A program made the translations under genes and the position numbers. This document shows positions 46,201 through 56,900 of a stretch of 64,000 nt of DNA, piece after piece. Each line of letters begins with the position of its first letter. The stretch's first letter is position 1. The stretch comes from Dehalobacterium formicoaceticum (GTDB taxonomy: Bacteria; Bacillota; Dehalobacteriia; Dehalobacteriales; Dehalobacteriaceae), in contig NZ_CP022121.1 in the NCBI RefSeq assembly GCF_002224645.1, positions 1,804,501 through 1,868,500 on the forward strand. The letters are read 5' to 3'. The notes beneath the pieces were generated by a model. It saw nothing but the letters and a program-made list of their open reading frames with translations. It did not search any database and had not been told where the DNA came from.

Positions 46201-47858
46201 AGCACCATAAGCAGCATGGGTATCTTACGGCCATGCCCCATTTAGAGGAGATGGGCTGGAACTTTAAGGAAGAGCTAATCAGAACAACGCGCCAGAAACG
46301 TACCGACGGGGGCACTGGGGAGACTACGTACTACCAATATGACGGTCAAGGCCGGCGCCTCAGGAAAATAACTGAAAATCAAGCTGATCCAGGTATCACC
46401 CCCGGTAAAAAAGACGAGCGCATTTATCTGGGTAGCTTCGAGCTTTACAAGCAGCACAGCGGAGCCGATGCGGGCCTTGAGCGTACCAGCCTCAGTCTGA
46501 TGGATCAGCAGCACCGTTTTGTCATGATCGATACGGAAACCAACCCAGGTTCTTTATTAGGGATACCCATGGGTGCAAGTGCTCCGGAGCGTACCGTGCG
46601 CTACCAGCTGCATAATCATCTTGGTTCCGCGGCCTTGGAACTTGATGCTGCTGCCCGAGTGATCAGCTACGAAGAGTATCATCCTTTCGGAACAACGGCC
46701 TACCAGGCAAAAGACGCGTCGATAAAATGCGCGGCCAAACGCTACCGGTATACAGGTATGGAAAGGGATGAGGAAAGTGGCTTAGAGTATCATAGTGCCA
46801 GGTATTATTCTCCTTGGCTGGGCCGATGGCTGAGTCCGGACCCCATTGGCATCGCGGACGGAGTGAATCTTTACCAATATGTCAGGGGCAATCCGATTTG
46901 CCGAAATGATTTTACGGGAAAATCATGGCGTGATATTGTTAAAGGAGTGGCGGTGGGATTAGGTACCGCCTTAGTGGTGGTGGCCGTCGTGGCTACGGCA
47001 CCGATTTCGATTCCGACTTCGGTGGCGGTGGGGCTTACCGTAACCGGCGTAGCGGTAACGGGTGCTACTGTGGTTCAATCTGCGCGCCGACGGGACCTGT
47101 TTAATAATCCCATCAGTGAGGAACAGGCTGATTTCCAGATGGGAACCGCCTTCGGTGGCTTGCTTGCCGCTCCCTTTTCCGGTCCTACCAGTGCGGGGCT
47201 TTCCCAGATCGGCGGCCGCACATTGGCACCGGCAACAGGACCCCTATTATCAGAAGCCGTTGTTGTGACCCCGGTGCTGGTTGAAGCTGCATCCGGCGTA
47301 ACGGCAACAGCCTTGCCGATTTTGGCAACCATGAGTTCTTCGGGATCGGGAGGCGGCGGCAGTTCCCAGCAGGAATCAACGCCCAGCAGCAGTGAGCCGG
47401 CCGCGTCAGAACCTGTATCCTCAGAACCACCGGTTTCGGAAGGAACATATAGTTCTCAAGGCGGTCACCATGTGCACCAATCAGCATCATATTCTCCGGG
47501 AGGTCCATCGGCGACGGGAAATCCAAACCATGCCAGTGCCGTGACGGTTGCTCTTGAGGGGCACTCAACTGATCTCCTCTCTCAGCATGGCCGGGCCACC
47601 GCGGTTCAAAGAATAGTGAATCGATCTGTGCGCGGAAGCTTTTCTGGTGAGGCCGAGATAGGGCCTGTGACCATCCGGTCTTCAGGTGAGGGCACATTAC
47701 CACCTGCGCCAAGTCAAACTTTTGAAGATTTAAAAGCCTTTTATTCAATGACAGCAGCCGAGGCGCCGGGTTTTACAAGTGTGGATGATGTGTATAACTT
47801 AGTATGCCGATCCGGCAACCAGCTTCCAAACCCTCCGGTAAGAGTGCCGTCCCGATAA
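40269..47858 (+). CDS. Tc toxin TcB-TcC fusion (SpvB/RHS protein) with C-terminal effector
   Basis: A 2529-residue protein with ATG behind GGAGGAAAAGAGGTG. N-terminus (about 35-320) is the SpvB/TcdB domain: GISLPKGGGAIKGIDEKFSVNPVNGTASF is its start. FG-GAP/VCBS-like repeats follow (LDLDGDGTKQL, DINNDGKQDIL, DMSGDGLSDIV, DIDGSGTTDVI; about 490-670), the TcdB middle region, then YD/RHS repeats (about 1440-2150) ending in the RHS core YRYTGMERDEESGLEYHSARYY...GRWLSPDPIG (about 2160-2200). After it lies a roughly 310-residue variable tail. TcB and TcC together form the sealed cocoon holding the effector; here they are one chain. The TcA gene follows 99 bases downstream. Confidence 0.92.
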   Translation: MNNEVSNERISNNSSPQFMKTDGGKTKSNAIEIPGISLPKGGGAIKGIDEKFSVNPVNGTASFTVQLPFSPARGGVTPALNLTYSSGAGNDVFGLGWSLGLPSIKRKTDQGLPKYLDDIESDTFLFSETEDLVPEFQKSHGDLKGGFALDDEGNYQYKELHPPDSPHPDYVVRFYRPRIEGLFARIEKWININSGEIKWRVITKDNRTTLFGWSEASRICDPKDPNRIYEWKPEFAFDDQGNCLNYIYQREDAAGFESSLLHHKNRMDQGAITYTNLYLAKILYGNKTPYQNLNDQYPDEQDYMFQTVFDYGEYEGGAPFKKIREWNFRKDAFSEYQAGFEIRTTRCCERIMLFHYFDELPGGSSLVKSLNLEYDTAAEGFTFLTAITSHGYIKKADGTYTEKHLPPLEFQYQEHSWSKEVKNIAPDELLDAPAGLDEPQYLFTDLYGEGLAGILTEQGGALFYKRNLGGSFADAQQVSPKPSFAGLGSRLHLLDLDGDGTKQLVSMSANPKGYFELGDNEDWQTFKAFRQMPSFNLEDNNLRLMDINNDGKQDILITEDQALVCYESSGRKGFEIPYQTLQSFNEEEGPNLLFSDLEQSIFLADMSGDGLSDIVRIRNGAICYWPNLGYGRFGTKVGMDHAPVFDHDASFNPSYIRLADIDGSGTTDVIYLGKNKFSCWLNVSGNGFSSLPFEIDPFPEVHDQAKVTVVDLLGNGLACITWSSPLAKDKKAPLKYIDLMESKKPHLMTFYKNNLGKEVTLSYTPSTRFYLDDKLAGRPWVTKLHFPVYCLSKIETRDKISGLRFVSQYRYHHGYYDHGEREFRGFGMVEQTDTEDFEHWVQGTAGNIVEKVLHQEPVVTKSWFHTGAFLDRENILNHFAGEYWQREMARQGFEVESRESSLPEAKLMAAPGVDPSLLDKLVAQEWKEALRACKGMELHREIFAYDAPVHDPSSEDLKRQLTPYSVAAHNCVIQLLQPKGRNKHAVFAVQEREALTYDYERNTEDPRITHNLNIKLDEYGNILESAAVVYPRSKSDPSLPAETQSAQKKTLITYTQNSYTNDIDDQYSYRLRLPAEAATYELKGLGKKEALYTVADFEDVLAEAGEAAYHEINKNPPSSAVQKRLVEKLRTLYRSNNLKDALPLSRLESMALPFESYQLAYTPQLLEDIFGSRVNEDLMLEGRFTKREGEDSWWIRSGTNQYLEVGEARIQAQNRFYRPVSYTDPYGAKTKVRYLGSYHLFIEETEDPLGNKTGVDLFNFRTLAPQRMKDMNHNLSETIFDELGLVKAMAVMGKGSEADDLLGLKEFSTPAEETLVDAFVNAPNSMELTEHGKNLLFHATVRFVYDFDAYRKSGKPAVIAAIAREEHYVKNNDASLQISFEFSNGLGQMVMKKVQAEPGKAKTTVVNPDHSYGVSEVDTAQLVPQQLRWIGSGRKVLNNKGNTVKQYEPYFSAVHGYEDLKELVETGVTPIMYYDALGRLIKTELPDGTFTRVEFDAWKQVFSDQNDTVLESSWYQDRAGRLIDATLINEGKDPEKEKTAAEKAAKHAHTPNIQHFDNLGRPILSVEHNRHLTAGEDEFYLTRIELDIEGNLRKVIDPRGNTAMQFKYDLLGRKVYQKSMDGGQRRLLLNILEHPLRTWDERNHEFQYFYDILQRPLSSKVIGGDGAAPLNNIFKRYFYGETEQNPEDKNLRGQVIKHYDSGGLLIMPEYDFKGQPKSTIRMLYKNYQGIVDWTDANLVNDLETESYPVKTESDALGRIVQQTVPDGSLIMFSYNETGLVNRERVLHNNAGVAATYIKDIDYNEKGQRNKITYGNDVFTLFNYDEKTFRLKGMATKRQNGDPLQDLHYTYDPVGNITHIEDHNIPVRFFDNQKIAGAAAYTYDALYRLAEATGRENNEPLTFDSKDNWNDSAYLKQFNSGDPMNMRNYTQSYVYDGAGNILQMRHQAAGNNWTREYSYEPANNRLISTQVGGQIYTYQHHKQHGYLTAMPHLEEMGWNFKEELIRTTRQKRTDGGTGETTYYQYDGQGRRLRKITENQADPGITPGKKDERIYLGSFELYKQHSGADAGLERTSLSLMDQQHRFVMIDTETNPGSLLGIPMGASAPERTVRYQLHNHLGSAALELDAAARVISYEEYHPFGTTAYQAKDASIKCAAKRYRYTGMERDEESGLEYHSARYYSPWLGRWLSPDPIGIADGVNLYQYVRGNPICRNDFTGKSWRDIVKGVAVGLGTALVVVAVVATAPISIPTSVAVGLTVTGVAVTGATVVQSARRRDLFNNPISEEQADFQMGTAFGGLLAAPFSGPTSAGLSQIGGRTLAPATGPLLSEAVVVTPVLVEAASGVTATALPILATMSSSGSGGGGSSQQESTPSSSEPAASEPVSSEPPVSEGTYSSQGGHHVHQSASYSPGGPSATGNPNHASAVTVALEGHSTDLLSQHGRATAVQRIVNRSVRGSFSGEAEIGPVTIRSSGEGTLPPAPSQTFEDLKAFYSMTAAEAPGFTSVDDVYNLVCRSGNQLPNPPVRVPSR

Positions 47859-47957
47859 TAAAATTAATAATCCCTGCGAAGAGGTCCCATACGATCGAAG
47901 TTATTCGTACCGTCTCGATAATCAAACAAATAATCACCAACAAGGGGGGAACATTTT

Positions 47958-50900
47958 ATGGCAAATAGAATTGATAACCCAAAATTAATGGACCTGAAGA
48001 TCAATTTCTTCAAAGCTGATTTAAAATCCGAGCAGCAACAGAAAACTTTTGAAGTAATTTTCAAAAAAAACGAAGGCGATTGGCCCCAAATAAAAGCTGA
48101 CCTTGTTAAACTTAAAGGGGAAGAGGGGTTTACCCCCAAAATTATACAAAATATCGAATTTACCCAAAAGCTTGCTGATTGGAGCCATGACAACGAGGAA
48201 CTGATCTCTGCTTTTCAAAAAGACAGGAAGCTCAATTCCATGAATGAGATCGCATTATCATTAAGCAAGGAGGATTTTATCAAAAAGGTGGAAGACCTTG
48301 CGCCGGTTGCAGCAAAGGAAGATAAAAAGGCTTACGCCGTCAACCTGCACCGCAGTTTATTTGCCATCGAACCGACGGCCATGGTGGTTAACATGATCAA
48401 GGATCCCAAGGTTCCTCTGCTCAATGACGCGATCGGGGGAAATCTCACAGCGGTCTTAGAAAAACAGCCTGATTTCAATATTAAAACCACATCAGTCTAT
48501 GAGATCATTAAAAATGAAGAGAACTTAGGGGAAATACCTGGGGAAAATCGGGAAAGCGTGATCAAGAACCTGAAAATTCTGCAGCGCATTACCGCCCTCA
48601 GCCCTGATACCGATGCTTTGCCGGTTCTTTACAAAGCAAATCTTCATTCTGCCCTGGAGATTTCCGCTCTCCCCGAGGCACAGTTTGTTTCCGCCATGAG
48701 GGGCAGCGGCTTAGATGAGACTATGCTCTTACAGATCCACAGCAATGCTCAACAGGTTCGGGTGAGAAATGAACAGGCGATCATGGCTTTAAGAGAAGCA
48801 GGCCGGGGCACCGGCATTGCCATGATCGACAAAAGCATGAACAAGGCTGATGCTGGGAATGAGATGCATATGCTTGAGGGTGGGGACCAGGTGGAATCGT
48901 TAGAAGCCCTGCTCAAAGACACCTTGACCAAGCATAATCTTTCCTGGGAGCTGCTCTTTGGGGATGCTGATTTTTGCCAATGCGAAGAGTGTGATTCCGT
49001 CTACAGCGCCGCCTCATACTATGTGGAGCTGCTGCAATACCTGCGTAACAACAATCTGGATCCGAACCTTGGGGGAGAGATGGCAATTAAACCGAATGCC
49101 AAGGACATTGCCGGCACGCCCCTGGAAAAGCTTTTTCAGCGCCGGCCGGACTTGGGCTGTCTGGAGCTGACCTGCAAAAATACCAACACTATTTTGCCCT
49201 ATGTGGATTTGGTTAATGAGGTCATGGAAAATTATGTGGCTTTTAAACAACTGAAAACCTTTAACGTGGAGGATGAGACCAGCGGTGAACTCCTTGCGGA
49301 GCCGCAGCACACCGAGTACCAGGCCTATTGTATATTGAAAAATGCGGTTTATCCTTTTACCCTCCCTTATCACCAGCCTGTTGATGCGGCCAGGATTTAT
49401 CTGGATTATTTGGATACCAGCCGTTATGAAGTCATTAAAACCTTCAGAAAAAATAACGAGAGCCCTGATCAAGACCTTACCCGTTTCAAGGATGAGGAGC
49501 TTGATCGAGCTGCTGATGCTGAATTTTTAGGTCTTACCATGGAAGAATACGTTATTCTGACTAAGGAATGCTTTGAAAGCAGAGCATTAATGGATAAGCT
49601 TAAAAACAAAAGCCATACCGATGACGAATATCAACAGTTGATCGGCGTTAAACCTGTCTGCCGCTACTACGGTTTTGATGATGACGCAACTATGCTGGGG
49701 GACAATGGGCTGACATTGATTAAAAAAGAATTTTTGCGCCGCACGGGGATCGACTATCTGCACCTGGTGGAGCTGTTAAAAACAGCATACATCAATCCCC
49801 ATCTACCCAAGGGCAAAGGGAAAAGGATTATGGAGAGTTTGCATTTCAGCTACCGGTTTTTGCAGAACTATGCGGCAGCCCACGGATTGGACAAAATGGC
49901 AGAGGATTTGGTGAAAGGTGAAAAATTGGCGGAATTGGCCCCGCTCCTTAAGGATGAAATTGGTTTTCCGACCGGTAAAAGCACCCTGAGCTGTCCCAAG
50001 TCATATTGTGCTGAAACTGAGATTTCGGATCAGGAGATCATCCACTGGGTTAAATGCAGCTTTGAAAAAGCAGGCCGGATGATCGTGATTGAAAGCGGCA
50101 AAGGCTGTGTCGACGGTGAAATTATCATCGGGCAGCAGGGCATATCCCATATGACCACAGCCATGGCCATGGTAAGTAGAAGCAGGATTATCGTTGAGAA
50201 GTGTAAAATCTACTTGGTTCTTAATAACAAAGAACAAGAGGAAATCGGTAGCATCGACAAAAACACGGGAGCAGTATCCTTAAAGGACCCATATCATGAT
50301 CAGGCTAAAAGTATTGCCAAGGATTTATTTTTTGTCGGGGTGAAAGGTGAAAAGGGCTGTTTCCTGATCATCGAGGGCCAACTCTATCTGGTCATGATCG
50401 AACAAAAAGACAGCTGCGACCTTGATACCGCCCTGCTCCAGCATCTTGACGGCACCCCTTTAACGGCTGATGAATACGATCGGATCCATCGTTTTATCCG
50501 CTTATGGAAAAAACTTGGCTGGACCATAGATGAAACGGATCAGGCTCTGGCAGGATTGGGTGGGAAGAATGATGGAAACGCTAATCCGGAGGAGAGCATT
50601 TGTGCTGATTGTTTTAATGATGAGTGCATTGACACCGGTTGCAGCGAATGCCCGGAGGATCAGCCCGCCCAGCTGCTTGAGATTGATAGCAAGCTCATCC
50701 ATCAGCTGGCAGCTGTGAAGGAACTCCTGGATCGAACAGGTCTGGAACTTATTAAGCTCCTGACCTTCTGGAATGAGATCAGTACAAGAGGAGAAAGATC
50801 CCTGTATCAGAGACTGTTTCTGACCCACAATGTGCTGGGCATCGATAAAGTGTTCAAAGCTGATGATCAGGGTAATTTTTTGGGGGGTAATGCTAAACTA

Positions 50901-53900
50901 GGGGAGCATCTGCCGGCTGTGATGGCCGCCCTTAATCTTTCCGCAGATGATATTCAGACGGTCCTGGAAGCGGCATTAGAGCATGATGGGGAGCGGGATC
51001 AGCTGAACCTGGAAAACCTGTCCCTGTTATACCGCTTTAGATTACTGTCAAAAGTGCTGGGCGTAAAAATTCCTGCTTTGATCAAGATTATGACTTTGTT
51101 TGGTCAAGAGGAAATCTTTAAAAATGCCCATGCCTCCCTGGAATTTATCGATCGCTGGCAAAGGATGGAGGAGGCGGGATTTACCTATCAGCAGTTAAGC
51201 TATATTATTATGGACAAGGACGATGAAAAGAAACCCTTGGCGCCCAGTCAAAAAAGCATGCTGCTCACGGCAAAAAATCTTTATGACGGTTTAAATGCCA
51301 TTGATGCAGCACATCAGGACCTCAAAGCCGATGCAGCAATTAATGACCCCTCATTGCAAAAGATCAATATCCTGGAGCAGGCTACCGGTGATTTGATCAG
51401 GACAAAAGCCGGCTTAATATTTGACAGCGAAACGGCAGAAAAAATTATCGGCATCTTAGAGGGTACCAACACCTTTATAACCAATGCACCCAAGAATTTG
51501 ATCTTAAGTATTCCGGACAGCAGTACTTTGCAAGGCAAGCTGAAGTATGATAAGTCAGGAACAGTTCAGGTCACGGGCATTTTAACCCCTGGGGAGCTTT
51601 TTGACTATCAGAATCTGGACCATAGTGCCGATTGGGTCAATACCCTCACCCGCATCCAAAAGCAGCAGGATAAATTATTTAAAGAGCTGCTTTCGGGCAT
51701 CTTTGAAAATGAAAAGACCAAAACGGCGGCCGAAAAAACACAGCTGGAAGAGGTGATCAAATCAGGTGATATCACCAAACTCATCGAGGAAATACCGGAG
51801 GGAGAAGAGGATCCCAATACAGCTCCTAAGAAAAGGGCAGCTTTCCTGGCCGTATTTTTGCCCTATTTACGTCAGGAGTTAAGTCGCCGTTTTATCATGG
51901 AAAGCCTGGCCAATTTCAGCGGTCTTGATCTTAAGGTTACCGATGTTCTGATTGCACATGTACTGAAAACAGGTACTCCCGAAGCGCCCATTTACGATGT
52001 TTTCGAAAAAATCAAGGAGAGTGCCAAACCTGATACGGAGCATTGGAGCGGATATTTGGTCCCCCCAAAGGGAGAAAACTATCGGTTTATTGTTAAAAAT
52101 CAGGACAATCAGCCCACTGTCACCATCGATGGGGAAATTCTCGATTTTACGGCACTTGAAGACCCCACCAATGAATGGTGGAGCGAAGCAAGACCGCTGC
52201 AATCCGGAAAATTATATCAACTGACCACAACCGGCATTGAACTGAAAAATATTTTCTGGAAAACCCCGGCCTCAACGGCGGCCCCGATTCCTTCATCAGC
52301 CCTGATCCCTGACTTTGCATCTGAACGATGTGCACCGGCGCTGGTGATGCTGAAAAAAGCTGCCCTTCTCGTATCTGCCTTTAATTTGAATGCTGCTGAA
52401 ATTCAATTTTTAGATCGTTACAAAAGCAGCTTTGATCACCTGGACTTTAACGCGCTTACCCTGCTGCAGTGGCTGCGCCTGGAAGCCTATGTCAGACTGA
52501 GAAATTCTCTCCCTCAGGGAGAGTTCAATCTCTTGGAGTTCTGGAAGTGGGTCTTTGACCCGGGAGCGGAGGAGAGCAAGCTATCTGAAAAGATCGCCGC
52601 TCTGACAGGATGGAAAAAAGAGCGCATCGAAAAGCTGATCGCCCAGGAACATTTCAATATCCACCGGCGGGAGGATTATCAGAATGAGATAAATCTCCTA
52701 AAGCTTCAGCAAGCTTTAAAGGTAGCCGATAAAACAGGCGTCGATATTGACCGGTTATTTGAGTGGGCGGTGCCTACTTCCCATTTCAAGACCTGCCGCA
52801 AGACTGCGGAGAGCATTAAATTTACGATCCGCGCAAAATATAATCAAAGCGACTGGGAACAGGCGGCAAAACCCCTCCACGATCAGCTGCGCAATAACCA
52901 AAAGGAGGCTCTCACCGGATATTTGTTGCAGCAAAAAGAATTGCTGGACTGGAACGTGATTGATGCGGACGGATTGTTTGAATACTTCCTGATCGATGTA
53001 CAAATGGATGCCTGCATGGAAACCTCCCGCATCAAACAGGCCATCTCATCGGTGCAGTTGTTCATTCAGCGCTGCTTCCTTGGCTTAGAGGAAGAAAAGA
53101 GCGGTATCAAGCCGGATGTTTTAGACAGGAAGCGCTGGGATTGGATGCAGCGTTACAGGGTTTGGGAAGCCAACCGCAAGGTGTTCCTCTATCCGGAAAA
53201 CTGGATTGAAAGCAATCTCCGTGATGATAAGAGTCCCTTCTTTAAGGAGCTGGAAAGCGAACTCTTGCAAAAGGACATTAACCGACAAAATGTTACGGAT
53301 GCCCTTAAGTCTTACCTGTATAAGGTGGACGAGGTTGCCAATCTGGAAGTGGTGGGGCTTTATATCGAAATGAAGTCTGATGAATGGGGCAATAAAACCA
53401 ATGCTCCCCGGAAGCTTCATATCTTCGCCCGTACCCGTAATGCACCTTATATGTTTTATTACCGCTATTTTGAGGCCGAGGAAAGGAACTGGTATCCATG
53501 GGAAAAGATGCAGCTTGATATCCCAAGCTATGATGCGCTCAAACCGGATGCTGCCAATGTGGGCACTGCCATTAAGGATGAAGTGGACAATGGATGCTAT
53601 CTAATCCCGGCCCTTTGGAACCATCGCTTGCTGGTGTTCTTTCCCCAAATCATCAAAAAGACAAAACCCAGCTCTGATGCTGCCGGCGGTAGGTTTGAAA
53701 CCCTGGGTAAAGACAGTGATGGCATCGGTAAATCAAAACCAATTGAATATTACGAGATTAAAATGGCCTGGAGCGAGTATCGAAACGGCAAGTGGACGCA
53801 GAAACAGGTCAGCAAGGATGCTGTTTTTTCAAATCAGATCGATAACAAGCATGATCTTCAGTTTTTTAAGTTCGTGCAGATTGTCTATGCTGATAAGGTA

Positions 53901-56900
53901 TTAATTGATGTGGATGACTTTCTCGATAGCGACGGCGGCAACAAAGGGGCTTTTGTCTTTGACGGAACATCTTTGAAAACCGCGGCTCAAGTCAGTACGG
54001 AAGCAATGCCCATTGATTACTTTAATCAGCAAACGGCAACGGGTCAATCGAAAAGACTGTATTCCTGGCAGATTAATTCCTCCAGCTTAACCAGGGAAAA
54101 TAAGGAGATCTATTTTTATGATCAGGCTTCCCGGGAAAAAATCCAGGGCTTGGATCCTTATCTAAGTGAATTTAACCATCCCGATACCCATAAACTCCTG
54201 GGCATGATCAATATCGGTGCTTTGGAGACCTTCTTCCGGGAAAACCTGGCTCTCAACCTGGACAGCTTTGGCCCCTTTGACCATGACGATAGCTCCATTA
54301 CTCCCAATAGCTACCATGAATTAAAGAGGCCTTACTCCCTATACAACTGGGAATTGTTCTTCCATACGCCGATATTGCTGGCTAATGCCTTAAGCAAAGG
54401 CCAGCATTATGAAGAAGCCATGAAATGGTTCCATTTTGTCTTCAATCCCATTGCCCAGGGGACGGAGGATACACGTTTTTGGCAGTTTAATCCCTTTAAG
54501 CAAATCAACAGTCAAAGAATTTTGGACAGTATTTTTAATAACCTGAAGCCTAACACCGGGGATAAAACCATCAGCGAATGGCGCAACAAACCTTTTATGC
54601 CGCACATGGTGGCGCGCAGCAGACCAGTCGCTTATATGAAGTGGGTGGTTATGAAATATCTCGATAACCTGATTGCCTGGGCAGACCATCTTTTCCGTCA
54701 GGATACCATCGAAACCATCAACCAGGCCATCCAGTTGTACGTTTACGCAGGTCACATCCTGGGCAGAAAGCCGATGATGATTCCCAAGCGGGGTAAAAAA
54801 AGGGCCGAGACTTATCTGGGCCTGTTGGATAAATGGGATGCTTTTGGCAATGCCATGGTGGAGTTGGAATTGGCCGCCCCCTTCAGCAACCAGACGACCT
54901 TGCCTTTTAATGTGATTAATGGTGAAATTGCCATGGCCAATATCTTTGGCACCGCTTCGGCAGGATACTTCTGCCTCCCGAATAATCCGAAGCTGATGGG
55001 CTACTGGGATACCCTGGCGGATAGGTTGTTCAAGATCCGCCACTGTCTGAATATTGAAGGTGTGTTTAGAAAGCTGCCCCTCTTTGAGCCGCCCATTGAT
55101 CCGGCTCTTTTGGTTAAGGCTGCCGCTCAGGGCTTAAGCATTGAATCGGTCTTAAATGATCTTAATACACCGATGCCCAACTACCGCTTCTACTATTTGC
55201 TGCAAAAGGCCCTGGAGCTTTGCAGTGAACTAAAGACTTTAGGAAGCACTTTGCTTGCCGCCCTCGAGAAAAAAGATAATGAAACCATCGACCAGATTCG
55301 CGCCAAACACGAGGGGGGGATGCAAAATCTCCTTATGGAAATCAAGAAAAAGCAGCTTGAGGAAGCCCAGAAGAATCTGGACAGTTTAACGCAAAACCGC
55401 TTGGCACCTGAGGCCAAAATGAAATACTACTTAAAACTCAGCGGTCTGGATGAAAGCCTGGTACCGGATAATACGGCTGATTTTAACGGCATCCCTAATG
55501 ATATTGTCACTGTTGACGGGGAGAGCGGCTTAAAGCTGATCCCCTTCGAAAAAGAAGATATGGATAAGGCCAGTGCCGCAGCAGATTGGCAGACCGGCAT
55601 CGGCGCAGTAGAAACTTTGGCTTCAGTGTTCCATGCCCTTCCTTCCATGACGGTTGATGGAAAACCTTTTGGGGTGGGAGCCGGCGTGATCTGGGGCTTC
55701 CCCAATTTAGCAAATGCCACCACTGCTGTAGGACGGGGCTTAAAAATCTATGCAGATCATTTGCTCTATCAATCCCAGACGGCAGGTAAAAAGGGCGGCT
55801 TTACCCGCGCCCTTCAGGAGCGTGTCTTCCAAGCCAATTTGGCCGGGTACGAGCTTAAACAGATCGACAAGCAGATTACGGCCCAGGAAATACGGATCAA
55901 TATTGCGGAGCAGGAAATAAAAAACCAGCAGCAGGCCATCGACAATGCCTATGAAGCAGAAGAGTTTATCAGAAATAAGTACACCAATGAAGAGCTTTAT
56001 ACCTGGATAAGGGGAAGCCTGAAGACCCTATATCATCAGGTTTATAACCAGGCTTACGAGCTGGCTAAGAAAGCGGAAAAAACCTATTGCTTTGAAAGGG
56101 GTATCGGCAGTGCCAACTTTATCCAATCCGGTTATTTTGATGCCGGACGTGACGGATTATTAGCCGGAGAGCAGCTTTATGTGGGCTTAAAGCAGCTGGA
56201 GGCAGCATACCAAAACGAACGGGGTTATGACTATGAAGTATCAAAACAGATCTCTTTATACCAGTTAAATCCTTTAGCTGTCATGCAGCTGAGGGAAACA
56301 GGAAAATGTGAATTTGAAATTCCTGAGGTGCTCTTCGATATGGATTATCCCGGACATTATAAACGACGCATTAAAGCTGTAGCTTTATCGATTCCGTGTA
56401 TCGCGGGACCTTACACCGGCGTAAACGCAACCCTGACCCTTCTGAAAAATAAGTTCCGCAATACGGCCATCGGCGGGAAGGCTTATGAGGAAGACCAGGA
56501 AGAAACAGATCCAAGATTCAGTTCCTATGCCATCCCGATCAATGGGATTGCCGCCAGCTCCGGTCAAAATGACACGGGCATGTTTGAACTGAATTTCAGG
56601 GATGAGAGATATCTGCCCTTTGAAGGGGCGGGAGTCATCAGCAGATGGCGCCTGGAACTCCCGAAATTCCGACAGTTTGACTATCATAGCATCGCAGACT
56701 GTGTGATCCACTTCAGGTATACGGCCTGTGAAGGCGGTGAGAAAATTAAAGGGGAGGCAAACAAGCATCTGGGCAAATGGCTGAAGACCCTGCAAGAAGA
56801 GCTTCAGGAAACAGGATTAATGAGTGCATTAAACCTAAAGCTGGATCTGCCCAATCAGTGGCATCTCCTTAAGAACAAGGGAACTGTGGATCTAATGATA

